Source: Paenibacillus terrigena DSM 21567 (GTDB lineage: Bacteria; Bacillota; Bacilli; Paenibacillales; Paenibacillaceae). Taken from it: DNA of 64,000 nt. The stretch lies in the NCBI RefSeq assembly GCF_000374845.1, contig NZ_KB895419.1, positions 62,001 through 126,000 on the forward strand, given 5' to 3'. Under the pieces are notes generated by a model that was not told the origin of the DNA, ran no database searches, and saw only the letters and a list, made by a program, of their open reading frames with translations. Position 1 is the first letter of the stretch. Every line of letters starts with the position of its first letter. Shown one piece after another: positions 62,887 through 64,000 of this stretch. The position numbers and the translations under genes are program-made.

Positions 62887-64000
62887 ATGCAGATTAGGAA
62901 AAGAATACGCCAGCTTAAACGGTATCGGAAAATTGCCATTGCGCTTGTTCGCAATGGCTTCGGTTTTATCGTCCATGATCTTGACTTACTGGAATTGGTT
63001 CCGTTTTTGCGTAGCAACGAAAGACATGATGTACATAAGAAGTCCATTGGTGAGCGAATTCGTCTGATTCTTGAAGAGTTAGGTCCTACCTTCGTGAAGC
63101 TCGGGCAAATTGCTAGCACACGACCGGATTTGTTGCCAGCGGATGTCATAACAGCGCTTGAACAGCTGCAGGATCAAGTACCACCGTTCCATTCTGATGA
63201 GGTAGTGGAGATTGTTGAGGATGAGCTTGGAGATCGTCTTCAGCATGTTTTTCTTGATTTCGAATTGGTTCCTTTGGCTTCAGCTTCTATTGGGCAAGTT
63301 CATCAAGCGACATTGCATGATGGCACACAGGTCGCTGTGAAAGTACAACGACCGCGAATTCAAGAGATCATCGAGACTGATCTCGGGATGCTGGCTGAAT
63401 TTGCAATTCTTGCGGAGAAACGCTTGGAATGGGCGCGGGACTACCGCCTTACAGAAATTGTTCACGAGTTAGCCCGTTCACTCCATGCGGAGTTGGACTA
63501 CTCCGCCGAAGCGCGTAATGGTGAGAAGTTCGCGAAGCAATGCAAGCATTTGCAGCATGTACAGGTACCTTCATTATTTCCTAAGTATTGTACGCGACGC
63601 ATCCTAACAATGGAATATGTGACAGGGATCAAGCTGTCTGATCACGCTGGGTTGATGGAAACGGGACATAATCGCACAGAAATTGCTAGACAATTCGCAT
63701 CGGTTATTTTTCATCAGGTTCTGATTGAAGGTTTCTTTCATGGAGATCCGCATCCTGGAAATGTGTTGGTACAAGAAGATGGAGATCTCATATTGCTTGA
63801 TTTTGGGATGGTGGGACGGCTGTCGGATGCCATGAAGAAGCATTTCGCGCTTCTTGTAATTGCACTGCGCAATCAGAGCTCCAGAGGGGTCATTCGAGCC
63901 ATAGGGAAGATGGGGATTGTTCCGGATGATGTTGATGATGCCGCTCTACGCTTAGATGTCGATGAGTTAAGAGATAAATATATTCAAGTCCCGCTAAGCC
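62887..64000 (+). CDS. UbiB/AarF family ABC1 atypical kinase (3' partial)
   Basis: The frame is open to the end of the window (371 codons seen). It has the ABC1 kinase marks: FVKLGQIASTRPDLLP (KxGQ), ASASIGQVHQA (the Ala-rich loop that replaces the usual P-loop), VAVKVQRP, FHGDPHPGNVL and LLDFGMVG. UbiB-like ATPases act at membranes in quinone-related lipid metabolism. GAGGAGGG precedes the ATG. The C-terminal part, likely membrane-anchoring, lies beyond the window. Confidence 0.92.
   Translation, partial: MQIRKRIRQLKRYRKIAIALVRNGFGFIVHDLDLLELVPFLRSNERHDVHKKSIGERIRLILEELGPTFVKLGQIASTRPDLLPADVITALEQLQDQVPPFHSDEVVEIVEDELGDRLQHVFLDFELVPLASASIGQVHQATLHDGTQVAVKVQRPRIQEIIETDLGMLAEFAILAEKRLEWARDYRLTEIVHELARSLHAELDYSAEARNGEKFAKQCKHLQHVQVPSLFPKYCTRRILTMEYVTGIKLSDHAGLMETGHNRTEIARQFASVIFHQVLIEGFFHGDPHPGNVLVQEDGDLILLDFGMVGRLSDAMKKHFALLVIALRNQSSRGVIRAIGKMGIVPDDVDDAALRLDVDELRDKYIQVPLS

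Noticed and set aside
1-64000. CRISPR arrays, prophage, conjugative or IS elements
   Set aside because: No regularly spaced repeats, integrase, transposase, capsid or tail genes are visible; the only mobile-looking item is the small element at 61082-61211.

Overview
The window looks like chromosomal DNA of a spore-forming, Gram-positive Bacillales bacterium, most probably Paenibacillus or a close relative. Supporting signs are strong AGGAGG-type ribosome binding sites, T-box leaders before two tRNA-ligase genes, an S-layer-homology protein, spore-associated genes (a YheC/YheD-type ATP-grasp protein and a tiny YjcZ peptide), a SigV-type sigma factor, many ECF, PadR, MerR and AraC regulators, and moderate GC with AT-rich spacers. 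No phage, plasmid, CRISPR, rRNA or tRNA gene is visible. One small MITE-like element is present.

Region 1 (1-9.5 kb) is the most unusual part. It holds a GH20 hexosaminidase (5' end outside the window), a giant GH101 endo-alpha-N-acetylgalactosaminidase and a small protein with a cohesin-like domain plus three SLH repeats. Both enzymes end in Big2, cohesin-like and dockerin modules. Together they read as a miniature, wall-anchored multi-enzyme complex for mucin-type or other GalNAc/GlcNAc glycans, similar in logic to a cellulosome. A lipoprotein at 14.8-17.1 kb may be a GH101/GH129-like glycosidase. Its promoter shares a 24-bp element with the adjacent padR promoter.

Region 2 (9.5-36 kb) has an MFS exporter, the ATP-grasp protein, a Cache-GGDEF cyclase, an EEP hydrolase, T-box/proS, an AlkZ-like DNA glycosylase candidate, an FeS DinG/XPD-type helicase, a MATE exporter, an AraC regulator beside a PhyH-HEAT fusion, an Eis-like acetyltransferase, an M29 aminopeptidase, yjcZ, T-box/thrS, a PiT phosphate transporter, an amidase and map.

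Region 3 (36.9-50 kb) opens with a structured RNA candidate (own sigma-A promoter, 6S-like fold) and tandem terminators, followed by a MutS2-like ATPase without the Smr nuclease. Housekeeping and accessory genes follow: HD hydrolase, Nudix, two unknown membrane proteins, AadE-like nucleotidyltransferase, HAD phosphatase, a ClpP paralogue, an ECF sigma factor, an acetyltransferase, an FAD-Rieske oxidoreductase, an SH3-glucosaminidase and a TipA-type MerR regulator.

Region 4 (50-64 kb) has a Fur-boxed haem/siderophore uptake operon (binding protein, permease, ATPase, HugZ-like protein), DinB, an orphan pair of OppB/OppC-like permeases behind a perfect dyad, sigV with an rsiV gene cut to 40 codons, an alpha/beta hydrolase, EcsC, a CopA-type ATPase, a DUF1540 gene with a MITE just before its ribosome binding site, VanW, a phasin-like protein and the start of a UbiB/ABC1 kinase gene that runs off the window. 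Assignments rest on motif reading by eye; no database search was possible.
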